A stretch of 38,883 nt of DNA. It comes from CAZSSM01 sp964609385 (lineage in GTDB: Bacteria > Planctomycetota > Planctomycetia > Isosphaerales > Isosphaeraceae). This document shows positions 24,626 through 31,934 of this stretch, piece by piece; within the stretch, counting starts at the first letter, position 1; each line of letters opens with the position of its first letter. The notes below the pieces were generated by a model. That model was not told where the DNA came from. It searched no databases and worked only from the letters and a program-made list of their open reading frames with translations. The position numbers and the translations under genes were made by a program. The stretch is taken from assembly GCA_964609385.1 (NCBI GenBank), contig CAZSSM010000065.1, positions 1 through 38,883 on the forward strand. The letters run 5' to 3'.

Positions 24626-26602
24626 TCATCGTGGCCAGTTCGTCTCGATCGCGTCAACCACGCGGCCGATGGCGCGAACCCGCTGGATATTGGGGCCTTC
24701 GCGGCCCTGCGCGAGCCGATCGGTCCGTCGCTGGAGGCTGGCGTTGACCTGGACGACCCGTCGCCAGACCGAAGTCACCTCTGAGGCCGGAGTCCCTCGA
24801 CCAAGGGCTTCGCTCAAGGACACCGCGTCGCGACGGATCGCTTCAACCTCCTCCAAGAACTGGGTCCCTTGCGGAACTTGACCAGCCGAGGGTCGGAACC
24901 CGGCTAGGAAGATGTCGAGAGATCGGACCAACTGGGTGAGCTGGACCCGCAATCGATCGCCTTGGCGAAGCGGGGTGGGATTGGGGACCGTTTGGGTCGG
25001 TGGGGTGGAGTTAGGTTGCGGATTCGGCTCGACAAGGCTGGTCTGCTGAACCGTCTGGGCTGATTGAGAGATCTGCAATTGGTCCCGAAGCGCGTTATCG
25101 ATGGTCCGAAGGGCCTCCCAGGCCTGGAGGACCGAACGCGGCAAGCGTCGACGTGGCGCGATCTCCCCTAATTTGCGCCCGAGTCGGTCCAAGCGCGTCG
25201 CCACATCCTGGTAGGCCTGACGGACCTGATCCCGCGTGGGCGCGCCGCGGAAGATCCGCTCGAAGAAGTCGCACTGCACTGCGATTAGTTGAGTATCGAG
25301 GATGATCGCCACGCCGTCGGGGTTCCCGACCAGATCGCTCCGGGAGACGTTGGCCAAGGCCTCAGCGGTTCGGTTGAGCGAGGACGCAAGTCGCTGGACT
25401 GAGGCAGCATCGAACCGAGGCGGTCGCGGGGGCGCATCCGTCTGCAGATCTGAGACGATGGCCGTCAGTTGTTGGACTGTTTGATCGATGGCGACCATCT
25501 GTCGTGTGAAGCGTCGACGCGGGTCGTTGAGCCATCCGCGACGTTCGGCCGCCTCACCGAACCGCTCCCAACGCTCGAGGAGATCGCGTGTCTCGCGAGC
25601 GAGCCCCGAACGATTCGAACCCGGCCCGATTCGAGCCAGCCAGATCCGGACCTGGTCCCGGATCGACTCGAGTTGCTGGGCCAGGGGATCTCGGGACGCA
25701 ACGTTGAGTTCGCCGAGGGCCTCGCGAAGCGCTGACAGCTGATCGCTCCAGCCTCGGCCCAGTTGGGCCATCCTCGTGGTCACCCGATCGATCGTTGCCG
25801 ATTCGTCGAGCAGCGAGGGGCGGATCGGTCGGCCGACCTGACCGGCGACCGCCGCATCCCACTGATGAATCCGCTCGACGATTGGTCGGAGTTCGGGAGG
25901 CAGAAGGCCCGGCAGGGTCATCCGGGCCTCGATCCGGAACCAGGTCCAACCGACCGGGTCATAGCCGCTAGCCAAATCCAATTGCTCCGCTCCGCGCCTC
26001 GCGACCGTATCGAACGTGTTTAAGGCGGCCTCAAGGTTCCGCGTGTCCTCGATCAGGATCGCCCGCGCCGTCGTCTCACCCATCTCGGTGCGCAATCCCT
26101 CCCGGAGCGCGACGACGTCGTTGGCGTAGCGACGGAGGAGAACCCGAAGGCTGCTCGACCGCTCCGATAACCCGAGCTGTCGTCGAAGCGCCTCGTCGCG
26201 TCTCGCAACCGTTCGGAGCGCTCGGGAAATCCGCGTGGCGCCAAGCCGGGAGTCATCGCGTTCGAACCGCGAGGCGATTCGCTCCCAGGATTGGCTCAAC
26301 GGAGCATAGGCCCGTGCCAAGGCCTGGCGATCCAGACCCGCCACCTCGCGTCGCAGGCGGAGCACTTCCGAGGCCAAGTCCAGTGTCTCGACCACTAACG
26401 AATCGCCCTCGGGACGCCCTCCGAACGACTGGTCGAACGCCTCGCCCAACTCCACCAGATCGAAGGCCAACTGCTGGAGATCCGATTCCTCGGACGACGT
26501 TTGGATCAGACGAGCATGACAAGTCGACGACCCGATATGATGCCCGATCGCGATGCCAGTCAGCGCGACGACGACCAGGACCTCTCGTCCACTCATTTTC
26601 AT
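24626..26602 (-). CDS. Large helical exported or membrane-anchored protein of unknown function
   Basis: The 658-residue protein has an N-terminal hydrophobic segment (VLVVVALTGIAIGHHIG, about 9-25) that may be a signal peptide or anchor. The rest is almost wholly helical and rich in Arg, Leu, Ala and Glu, with repeated patterns such as LRREVAGLDRQALARAYAPL. A Pro/Gln/Thr-rich linker (about 530-560, NPQPNSTPPTQTVPNPTPL) precedes a final helical segment. No catalytic motif or family is recognised; a structural or scaffold role is possible. ATG 26602 has GAGGAG 9 bases upstream. It converges with the redoxin gene and lies downstream of the first PEP-CTERM gene, from which a strong terminator separates it. 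Confidence 0.65.
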   Translation of the reverse strand: MKMSGREVLVVVALTGIAIGHHIGSSTCHARLIQTSSEESDLQQLAFDLVELGEAFDQSFGGRPEGDSLVVETLDLASEVLRLRREVAGLDRQALARAYAPLSQSWERIASRFERDDSRLGATRISRALRTVARRDEALRRQLGLSERSSSLRVLLRRYANDVVALREGLRTEMGETTARAILIEDTRNLEAALNTFDTVARRGAEQLDLASGYDPVGWTWFRIEARMTLPGLLPPELRPIVERIHQWDAAVAGQVGRPIRPSLLDESATIDRVTTRMAQLGRGWSDQLSALREALGELNVASRDPLAQQLESIRDQVRIWLARIGPGSNRSGLARETRDLLERWERFGEAAERRGWLNDPRRRFTRQMVAIDQTVQQLTAIVSDLQTDAPPRPPRFDAASVQRLASSLNRTAEALANVSRSDLVGNPDGVAIILDTQLIAVQCDFFERIFRGAPTRDQVRQAYQDVATRLDRLGRKLGEIAPRRRLPRSVLQAWEALRTIDNALRDQLQISQSAQTVQQTSLVEPNPQPNSTPPTQTVPNPTPLRQGDRLRVQLTQLVRSLDIFLAGFRPSAGQVPQGTQFLEEVEAIRRDAVSLSEALGRGTPASEVTSVWRRVVQVNASLQRRTDRLAQGREGPNIQRVRAIGRVVDAIETNWPR

Positions 26603-26683
26603 CGAAGTCGACTCCTCTCCCGGAGATCATCTTCAAGCGATTGCCAGCGACAAACGGATACGGACTGGGGCTGTTATGCGCAT

Positions 26684-26724
26684 CAAAAAAGCCTCCGACG
26701 ACCCACAGCAGGTCATCAGAGGCT
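26684..26724 (-). terminator. Strong intrinsic terminator downstream of PEP-CTERM paralogue 1
   Basis: On the minus strand AGCCTCTGATGACC pairs with GGTCGTCGGAGGCT (12 of 14 positions) around a six-base loop and is followed by a run of six T. It lies about 140 bases past the stop at 26866 and upstream of the 658-residue gene. Confidence 0.8.
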
Positions 26725-26865
26725 GAGTTTACGCGATCCTGGGACCGGATCGGGACCAATGCGTCAGTCCCGACCTAGACTTATTCTGTGCCAGTGCATC
26801 ACAACAAGGCGGCGGGGCAGAGACAACAACGCCTCACAAGCCCCCGCACACCACACGCGTTGCAC

Positions 26866-27528
26866 TTAGGCGCGACGGAGAGCCTTGCGACTGACCATGA
26901 CCAAGCCCAGGCCACCCAGAGCGATCAGGCTCAGGCTGGACGGCTCGGGGATGATGAAAGTGTAGATGATCTGGAACGTGGCGCCGGCCGTACCCGAGCC
27001 ACCGAAGAAAACGCCCGGAACACTCGTGCCGGAGAACTCACCGGTGAGGGCTGCGAAGGCGAAGTCTAACGACTGAGGACCTTGGAACGGAGGGAGGGCC
27101 GCAGGATCATCTAACAGGATCGAATCCATGTCGGTCGCCACCAGACCGCTCTGCGAGTCGATCCCGAACGGATCGCCATCGGGAACCGTACCGTCGACCG
27201 GACCGGCTGTCGGGTTGGCATCGAGTCGAAGGCCGAACGGGCCAACAACGAACGAGTCCAGAGTGGCCGTCGCATCCGTGTACGTTTGCTCGGAGTCGGT
27301 GACGTTGATCACGTCGATCGAGGCGATGAACTCGGTGGTCAGAATGAACTCGACGCTCAACAACTCGAAGGGCAAGTCGAACGCCGGGAGAGAAAAGCTC
27401 TCGGTGAACGGAAGGTCTTGCTGGGGGATCGTGAAAGTTTCCGTGACCGTATCCACGGGGGTCGCTTGAACCGGAGCACCCATCACGATCGCGGCAGACA
27501 GAGCCGCGAAAATCGTCAGCTTCTTCAT
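26866..27528 (-). CDS. PEP-CTERM exported protein, choice-of-anchor E type, paralogue 1
   Basis: The 220-residue protein has a signal peptide (MKKLTIFAALSAAIVMGAPV, cut near QAT). Next is a beta-rich domain starting FTIPQQDLPFTESFSLPAFD, and a PEP-CTERM sorting signal: PEP motif, membrane helix (LSLIALGGLGLVMV) and basic end RKALRRA. PEP-CTERM proteins are processed by exosortases and end up at the surface or in extracellular matrix. The domain resembles the choice-of-anchor E family. It is the most diverged of four tandem paralogues (for example LPFELLSVEF where the others have PALGTLT). ATG 27528 begins the signal peptide. A weak dyad GGAACGATCC (27563-27572) lies 35-44 bases upstream. Function beyond surface display is unknown. 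Confidence 0.85.
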   Translation of the reverse strand: MKKLTIFAALSAAIVMGAPVQATPVDTVTETFTIPQQDLPFTESFSLPAFDLPFELLSVEFILTTEFIASIDVINVTDSEQTYTDATATLDSFVVGPFGLRLDANPTAGPVDGTVPDGDPFGIDSQSGLVATDMDSILLDDPAALPPFQGPQSLDFAFAALTGEFSGTSVPGVFFGGSGTAGATFQIIYTFIIPEPSSLSLIALGGLGLVMVSRKALRRA

Positions 27529-28121
27529 GGAAAGCACCTGAGGAAAAGGGCGACGTTCAAAAGGATCGTTCCAGGTCAGCCACTGCGCCTTGTGGAGAGA
27601 AACGTCAAACCCCTTCCCATCCCATCTTAATGGTGAGCAATCACCGTTTGATTGGATCGCCAATCTGGAATGGTTGGACGACAGCTTAGGCTAGGGCTAA
27701 CTCGACTCGGATAGACTGTGATGGAAACGCCGCTGCAATTCAAGCGGACCGAGTTCTCTGAACCGTGCTTTCTCCGGCTTTTCGCTTCCGTGATGAATTC
27801 TGGCAACGCAAATGATCTCAAAGACTTTGCCTAAGCGATCTTTCGGCAGCACCATGTTTTATAAAGCGAGATCCACGGGGCTTTCCAGATTCCTCAGACC
27901 AAACCGCCACTCATCGCCTAACGTGTTCGGCCTTCGACGGCCAGATCAAGTCCTGGGGCTACCCGTACCCTCAGGACTCGAATCAACGTCGCGTGGGCGA
28001 CCGAGCGCGACGTTCTGGCTATTCTTGACCAATGTCATGGAGAGCCGGCCTGCGTTGTTCATATCCCGAAGTCAGTACTGGCCTGACGATGGGCAACGAG
28101 TTCGACCGGCCTTGACCTGAC
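27529..28121. other. Intergenic region between PEP-CTERM paralogues 1 and 2
   Basis: No gene is supported in these 593 bases, which hold the paralogue 1 promoter region. A stem-loop AGTCCTGGGG...CCCTCAGGACT with one bulged base lies at 27949-27978, without a T-run, 140 bases past the paralogue 2 stop. It may act as that gene's terminator. Confidence 0.35.
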
Positions 28122-28766
28122 TCAGGCGCGACGGAGAACCTTGCGACCGGCCAGCAGGGCGACGCCGCCCAGACCCACCAAAACCAAGCTCGAAGGCTCA
28201 GGAATCGGGATGAACGTGTAGACCACCGTCACAGTGCCGCCGGACTCGCCCGAACCACCGAAGAAGACCGAGCCAGGCGTCCCCGTGCCCGAAAACAGGC
28301 CGCTGTCGGCGCTGAAGGTGAAGTCTAAGTCACCGTTGGTGGTGAAGGCGAGCAGGGCGGTCGGATCGGTGAAGGTCGCCGATTCGCTGCCGGTAATCGT
28401 ACCGGTGCCCAGCATGGTGGTGCTGTTGGCCAAGGCCGTGCCGCTGAACGGACCGGAGGTCAGTGTCTGATCAATAACGAGGCCGGCCGGGCCGGTCACC
28501 TCAATCGGGATCGCAGCAATGGCGTTAGTGATCTCCTGATCAGTGCCGGTAACGTTGAGCACGTCGACGGTGGCCGTGACCGAGGCGTCGGCAATAACCT
28601 CGACCTCAGTCAGGGTGCCCAGGGCCGGATCGAAGCCGGGCAGCGTGAAGCTCTCGGTGAACGGGAGGGTCTGCTCAAGCACGTTGAAAGAGAACGTCTG
28701 GGTGTTAGCGTGGGTGGTGCCAGCCAGGCTAACGGTAGCCATGAGGGCCAAGGCGAACATACGCAC
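28122..28766 (-). CDS. PEP-CTERM exported protein, choice-of-anchor E type, paralogue 2
   Basis: The 214-residue product has a signal peptide (MRMFALALMATVSLAGTTHA), then TQTFSFNVLEQTLPFTESF and LPGFDPALGTLTEVEV, the family start. Later come VTVVYTFIPI and the sorting signal PEPSSLVLVGLGGVALLAG plus RKVLRRA. The first codon is GTG at 28766 (GTG-CGT-ATG) with GGAG 7 bases upstream; the ATG at 28760 is the alternative. Its last 115 or so bases differ from paralogue 3 at only two positions, while the middle of the protein has diverged. The leader has a decayed relative of the dyad seen upstream of paralogue 3. It is expected at the cell surface or matrix. Confidence 0.87.
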   Translation of the reverse strand: MRMFALALMATVSLAGTTHANTQTFSFNVLEQTLPFTESFTLPGFDPALGTLTEVEVIADASVTATVDVLNVTGTDQEITNAIAAIPIEVTGPAGLVIDQTLTSGPFSGTALANSTTMLGTGTITGSESATFTDPTALLAFTTNGDLDFTFSADSGLFSGTGTPGSVFFGGSGESGGTVTVVYTFIPIPEPSSLVLVGLGGVALLAGRKVLRRA

Positions 28767-29204
28767 GGGAGTGCTCCAGGAGTCGGGGCGGTGATGTGAG
28801 CCGAACGAACCGAGGGGGCGACGACCTCCTCAGGAGCACCCCCCAACCCAGCGCAGAAACTGGTGGGATGCAGACCGGCTCAACAAGTGGGTTGTGATCG
28901 CTGTGGAAGAACCCGCAGGTTGGAAGAGCGGGCTCCATGATCATTAGTCAGTCCACCGACTGAAGAGACATACTGTTCAGATTCGCCACGATGCTGTTCC
29001 TGGAAAGGAACGCCCCCCGTCTGAAACAGCCTGATCCTGGATGCATGTATGGTTTGAGCAACACGGTCTTGTCGCGATCGGGAAACGAAAAACGCCCCGA
29101 GGTTGGTAGTCAACCTCGGGGCGCTGGGAGAATGGGCAAAAGTTGATCTTCGATCGAGCTTCACCCAACCGTGCCGAGCGGGCTGGGATCAATCAGCTCA
29201 AAGC
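28767..29204. other. Intergenic region between PEP-CTERM paralogues 2 and 3
   Basis: The 438 bases contain the paralogue 2 leader and the paralogue 3 terminator (29088-29123). A small hairpin TCAGTC-CACC-GACTGA near 28951-28966 is also visible. No gene is supported. Confidence 0.4.
29088..29123 (-). terminator. Very strong intrinsic terminator of PEP-CTERM paralogue 3
   Basis: CGCCCCGAGGTTG and CAACCTCGGGGCG make a perfect 13-base stem around a five-base loop. On the minus strand it is followed by TTTTTCGTTT. It starts about 82 bases past the stop at 29205. Confidence 0.9.
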
Positions 29205-29849
29205 TCAGGCGCGACGGAGGACCTTGCGACCGGCCAGCAGGGCGACGCCGCCCAGACCCACCAAAACCAAGCTCGAAGGCTCAGGAATCGGGATGAACGT
29301 GTAGACTACCGTCACAGTGCCGAGGGCCGAGGCCGAACCACCGAAGAAGGTCGCGCCCGGGGTACCGACGCCACCAAAGGTGGCGGCACTACCGCTGAAT
29401 TCGAAGTCCAGGGTGCTGTCGGTGGTGTACATGGCCAGGTCAGCCGCGTCGGTGAAGGTGGCCGAGGCCGACTCCGTGGTCGAACCGCTACCCAGCGTGG
29501 TGGTGCTGTTGGCCACGGCCGTGCCGTCGAACGGACCGACCGACAGGGTCTGATCGATGTCCAAGCCCGCCGGGCCGGTGACCTCGAAAGGAACCGAAGC
29601 GGTCGCGGCGGTGACCGCCTCATCGTCGTCGGTAACGTTGATGACGTCGACCGAGGCGTTGAGCGTCACGTCCGAGATGATCTCGACGCCGGTCAGGGTG
29701 CCCAGGGCCGGATCGAAGCCGGGCAGCGTGAAGCTTTCGGAAAACGGGATGTCCTGCTCGGTGATGTCGAAGCTGAAGGTCTGGGTCTGGGCTTGAGCAA
29801 CGCCGGTCAGGGCGAAGATGGCCACCAGGGCCAGGGCAATGCGACGCAT
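29205..29849 (-). CDS. PEP-CTERM exported protein, choice-of-anchor E type, paralogue 3
   Basis: The 214-residue protein has a signal peptide (MRRIALALVAIFALTGVAQA), the domain opening TQTFSFDITEQDIPFSESF, then PGFDPALGTLTGVEI. Acidic strands follow (INVTDDDEAVTAATA), and the end is PEPSSLVLVGLGGVALLAG plus RKVLRRA. ATG 29849 has GAGGAG 10 bases upstream. The sorting region is nearly identical in DNA to paralogue 2, and the PALGTLT region is also close among paralogues 2-4. A perfect dyad lies 48-64 bases upstream of the start, and a strong terminator follows, so it is probably its own transcription unit. Expected at the surface or matrix. Confidence 0.88.
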   Translation of the reverse strand: MRRIALALVAIFALTGVAQAQTQTFSFDITEQDIPFSESFTLPGFDPALGTLTGVEIISDVTLNASVDVINVTDDDEAVTAATASVPFEVTGPAGLDIDQTLSVGPFDGTAVANSTTTLGSGSTTESASATFTDAADLAMYTTDSTLDFEFSGSAATFGGVGTPGATFFGGSASALGTVTVVYTFIPIPEPSSLVLVGLGGVALLAGRKVLRRA

Positions 29850-30523
29850 TGGGAGAAACTCCTCGGTGCGTGGGTGGGTGAGAAAGGCCAGATGATCGGA
29901 CCGAAACGGTCCGAGGGGACTCTCCCTGTTCCAAGTGAGAGTCAACCGCGATGAGATTCCCGCTCAGAAACCTCAGCGCGGACAACCCTGTCACATGGTT
30001 CAAAGTCTGTGTTCCAATCGACCCGTTTCGGTTGGCGGTTGGGCACATTAGCGATTCGCGGTCTGACAAAGCAACGGCAAACACACGACCTCGATGTGAA
30101 GGTTTCGCAAAGACCACGCGGACTAGCGAACAGAGTTAACCACAAAACAGGAGCAAAAAACAGTCTGGTGAGAGAAAACAACGTTCGGATCTACCCGAAA
30201 CCGACCCGATGCGAGCGACAACCCAAGCGATCTTTGCAGCAATTCTATGAACGAGATCCTGTCCGACCAGAACCGAACATCCCTCGAATGATGTTGCCTT
30301 ATGTAAACGCGAATGGATCATCTTCCGCCGCGTCGACCTTCGATCGTTTCGCTCGTCCTTTCGGAAGACCCGGCAAATCGAACGAGAAGTTGTGGTGCTT
30401 TCCGATCTGGCTGACCCGCTCGGCATGATCTGGCCGAAGCAGGCGATCCAGGCAGATCGAAGGCAATTGATACAAAATCTGATTCGTAAACATTTTATGT
30501 TATTGCATAGTTTCTATTAGTCA
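29850..30523. other. AT-richer intergenic region upstream of PEP-CTERM paralogue 3
   Basis: This 670-base region is lower in GC than the genes around it, especially 30100-30520. It should hold the promoter of paralogue 3 on the minus strand, but no convincing consensus promoter was found. Short frames here on both strands lack ribosome sites and known motifs. Confidence 0.35.
29897..29913. promoter_or_regulatory. Leader dyad of PEP-CTERM paralogue 3
   Basis: On the minus strand the sequence is CGGACCG-TTT-CGGTCCG, perfect seven-base arms with a three-base loop. It ends 48 bases upstream of the ATG at 29849. Similar dyads lie at like positions upstream of paralogue 4 and of the fifth PEP-CTERM gene, so it may be an operator or a leader RNA structure. 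Confidence 0.45.
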
Positions 30524-30556
30524 GACCGCCCCCGGTTCGCGGGACGGGGGGCGGTC
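30524..30556 (-). terminator. GC-rich stem-loop downstream of PEP-CTERM paralogue 4
   Basis: GACCGCCCCC and GGGGGCGGTC form a ten-base stem around a 13-base loop, 68 bases past the stop at 30624. The minus strand continues TGACTAATAG, AT-rich but without a clean T-run. Confidence 0.55.
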
Positions 30557-30623
30557 CGCGGCAACCAGGCCGATCTGAGGGGGACCGGCCCGGCTTGTCT
30601 CCGGCATGTTCGAGTCGAACGAC

Positions 30624-31274
30624 TCAGGCGCGACGAAGGACCTTGCGACCGGCCAGCAGGGCGACGCCGCCCAGACCCACCAGAACCAGGCTCGAAGGCT
30701 CGGGGATCGGGATGAACGTATAGACCACCGTGATCGTACCCAGGGCGGAGGCCGATCCGCCGAAGAAGACCGAGCCCGGAGGACCGGTGCCTGCGAACTC
30801 GCCAGCATCGGCGCTGAAGGCAAAGGTCAGCAACGTATCGGTCGTAAACTCCGTCAAGTCCATGACATCGGTGAACGTTTCCGATTCGGTGCCGGTGACG
30901 GTCGCAATTCCCAGCTCGGTGGTGCTGTCGGCCAAGGCTGTGCCACCGAACGGTCCGGCAGTCAGGTCTTGTTGGAGCGACAGATCGGACGGACCCGTGA
31001 CGTCGATCGGGATGGTCGCCGTCGCATCAGCGACTTCAAGGTCATCGTCGCTGGTATTGAGCACCTCAACGGTCGCGGTGACGCTTGCAAAGGTCGTGAT
31101 CTCGACCTCAGTCAAGGTGCCCAGGGCCGGATCGAAGCCGGGCAGCGTGAAGCTCTCGGTGAATGGGACGGTCTGCTCAGGTACGTCGAAGGTGAAGGTC
31201 TGGATCTGGGCCTGGGCGGTGCCGGCCAGGGCGACCGTGCTCAGCACCACAAGGGCCAGGTGATGCAAACGCAT
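30624..31274 (-). CDS. PEP-CTERM exported protein, choice-of-anchor E type, paralogue 4
   Basis: The 216-residue product has a signal peptide (MRLHHLALVVLSTVALAGT, cut near AQA). The domain starts IQTFTFDVPEQTVPFTESF with PGFDPALGTLTEVEI, has acidic strands (NTSDDDLEVADAT), and ends VVYTFIPI, PEPSSLVLVGLGGVALLAG, RKVLRRA. ATG 31274 has CTGGAG 9 bases upstream and begins the signal peptide. The frame is technically open further upstream through the assembly gap, but that part is not coding. A leader dyad lies 43-60 bases upstream. The upstream promoter region is interrupted by the gap at 31451-31460. Confidence 0.87.
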   Translation of the reverse strand: MRLHHLALVVLSTVALAGTAQAQIQTFTFDVPEQTVPFTESFTLPGFDPALGTLTEVEITTFASVTATVEVLNTSDDDLEVADATATIPIDVTGPSDLSLQQDLTAGPFGGTALADSTTELGIATVTGTESETFTDVMDLTEFTTDTLLTFAFSADAGEFAGTGPPGSVFFGGSASALGTITVVYTFIPIPEPSSLVLVGLGGVALLAGRKVLRRA

Positions 31275-31316
31275 GTTGGGATCTCCAGGGTTGCGAGAGG
31301 GAGGGGCAACGAGACA

Positions 31317-31334
31317 TGGACCGAGAATGGTCCA
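31317..31334. promoter_or_regulatory. Leader dyad of PEP-CTERM paralogue 4
   Basis: On the minus strand TGGACC-ATTCTC-GGTCCA ends 43 bases upstream of the ATG at 31274. It shares the GGACC/GGTCC arms and the position of the paralogue 3 dyad. Confidence 0.45.
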
Positions 31335-31450
31335 CCGGTTCCCCCCAACGATCGGGGGATGCAGGGGACAACCGCGTCGCCGCGACTCCATAGGGGGACG
31401 GCGGGGGCCCCGGGGGCCCCCCCCGGCGCCCACCCACCCCCCCCAGGGCC

Positions 31451-31460
31451 NNNNNNNNNN
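31451..31460. other. Assembly gap (10 N)
   Basis: Ten N follow about 60 bases of G and C homopolymers (31386-31450), which look like poor-quality or hard-to-assemble sequence. The true gap length is unknown, and material may be missing between paralogue 4 and the LEPR-XLL gene. Confidence 0.98.
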
Positions 31461-31829
31461 CCCAACTAGCGGGGTTGGCTGGTTAAAACCGCGCCGCCGC
31501 TCGTCCTCCTCGGCTTTCCGGCGACGCGGAGATCCCACGCGGTCGACAACACTCACACGCATGAGACTCCGCAGACATGGTCAAAAATAGCCATTCCCAC
31601 TCGAGAAGGGTCGTAGTTTAGCGTGAAGCCCGCCCCGCGGTGCAGGATTACGAGACCGATCGCATAAAGGCTGCCCGAACGGCCTTGGAAGGTCTTCGCG
31701 TGTTGACTAAAGGCAACGCACCCGGCGAAAGCCCGTCAATTCTTTGGACAAATTTCATAACTCAAGCCTCTAGATCGCATTAGCTGATGACCGGGTCGGT
31801 TCAGCCATGCATCGGAGGCCCCACCAACG
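31461..31829. other. Intergenic region right of the gap
   Basis: About 370 bases with no supported gene. A 13-base match to the conserved CCGTCAATTC segment of 16S rRNA antisense occurs near 31733, but nothing around it matches rRNA, so it is judged chance. Confidence 0.4.
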
Positions 31830-31866
31830 AAAACGGCCGACGACCATTCACGATGGCAGCCGACCG
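31830..31866 (-). terminator. Intrinsic terminator of the LEPR-XLL protein gene
   Basis: On the minus strand CGGTCGGCTGCCAT pairs with ATGGTCGTCGGCCG (with three G-U pairs and one mismatch) around a five-base loop. It is followed by TTTTCGTT and lies about 70 bases past the stop at 31935. Confidence 0.65.
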
Positions 31867-31934
31867 GGGATGGGATCATGAAGAGATCCGTTGAGGATTG
31901 GTCAGATCTTAGGGTTTCGACGGACTCGGGAGCG

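Noticed and set aside
26866..31274. Tandem similarity read as a transposon or CRISPR-like array
   Set aside because: The repeats are whole protein-coding paralogues with signal peptides and sorting signals; no transposase, terminal repeats or spacers are present.
31275..31562. N-terminal extension of PEP-CTERM paralogue 4 through the Ns
   Set aside because: It crosses an assembly gap and G/C runs, and the signal peptide with a good ribosome site starts at 31274.
31730..31750. Match to the CCGTCAATTC segment of antisense 16S rRNA
   Set aside because: The match is only about 13 bases and nothing around it resembles rRNA on either strand.
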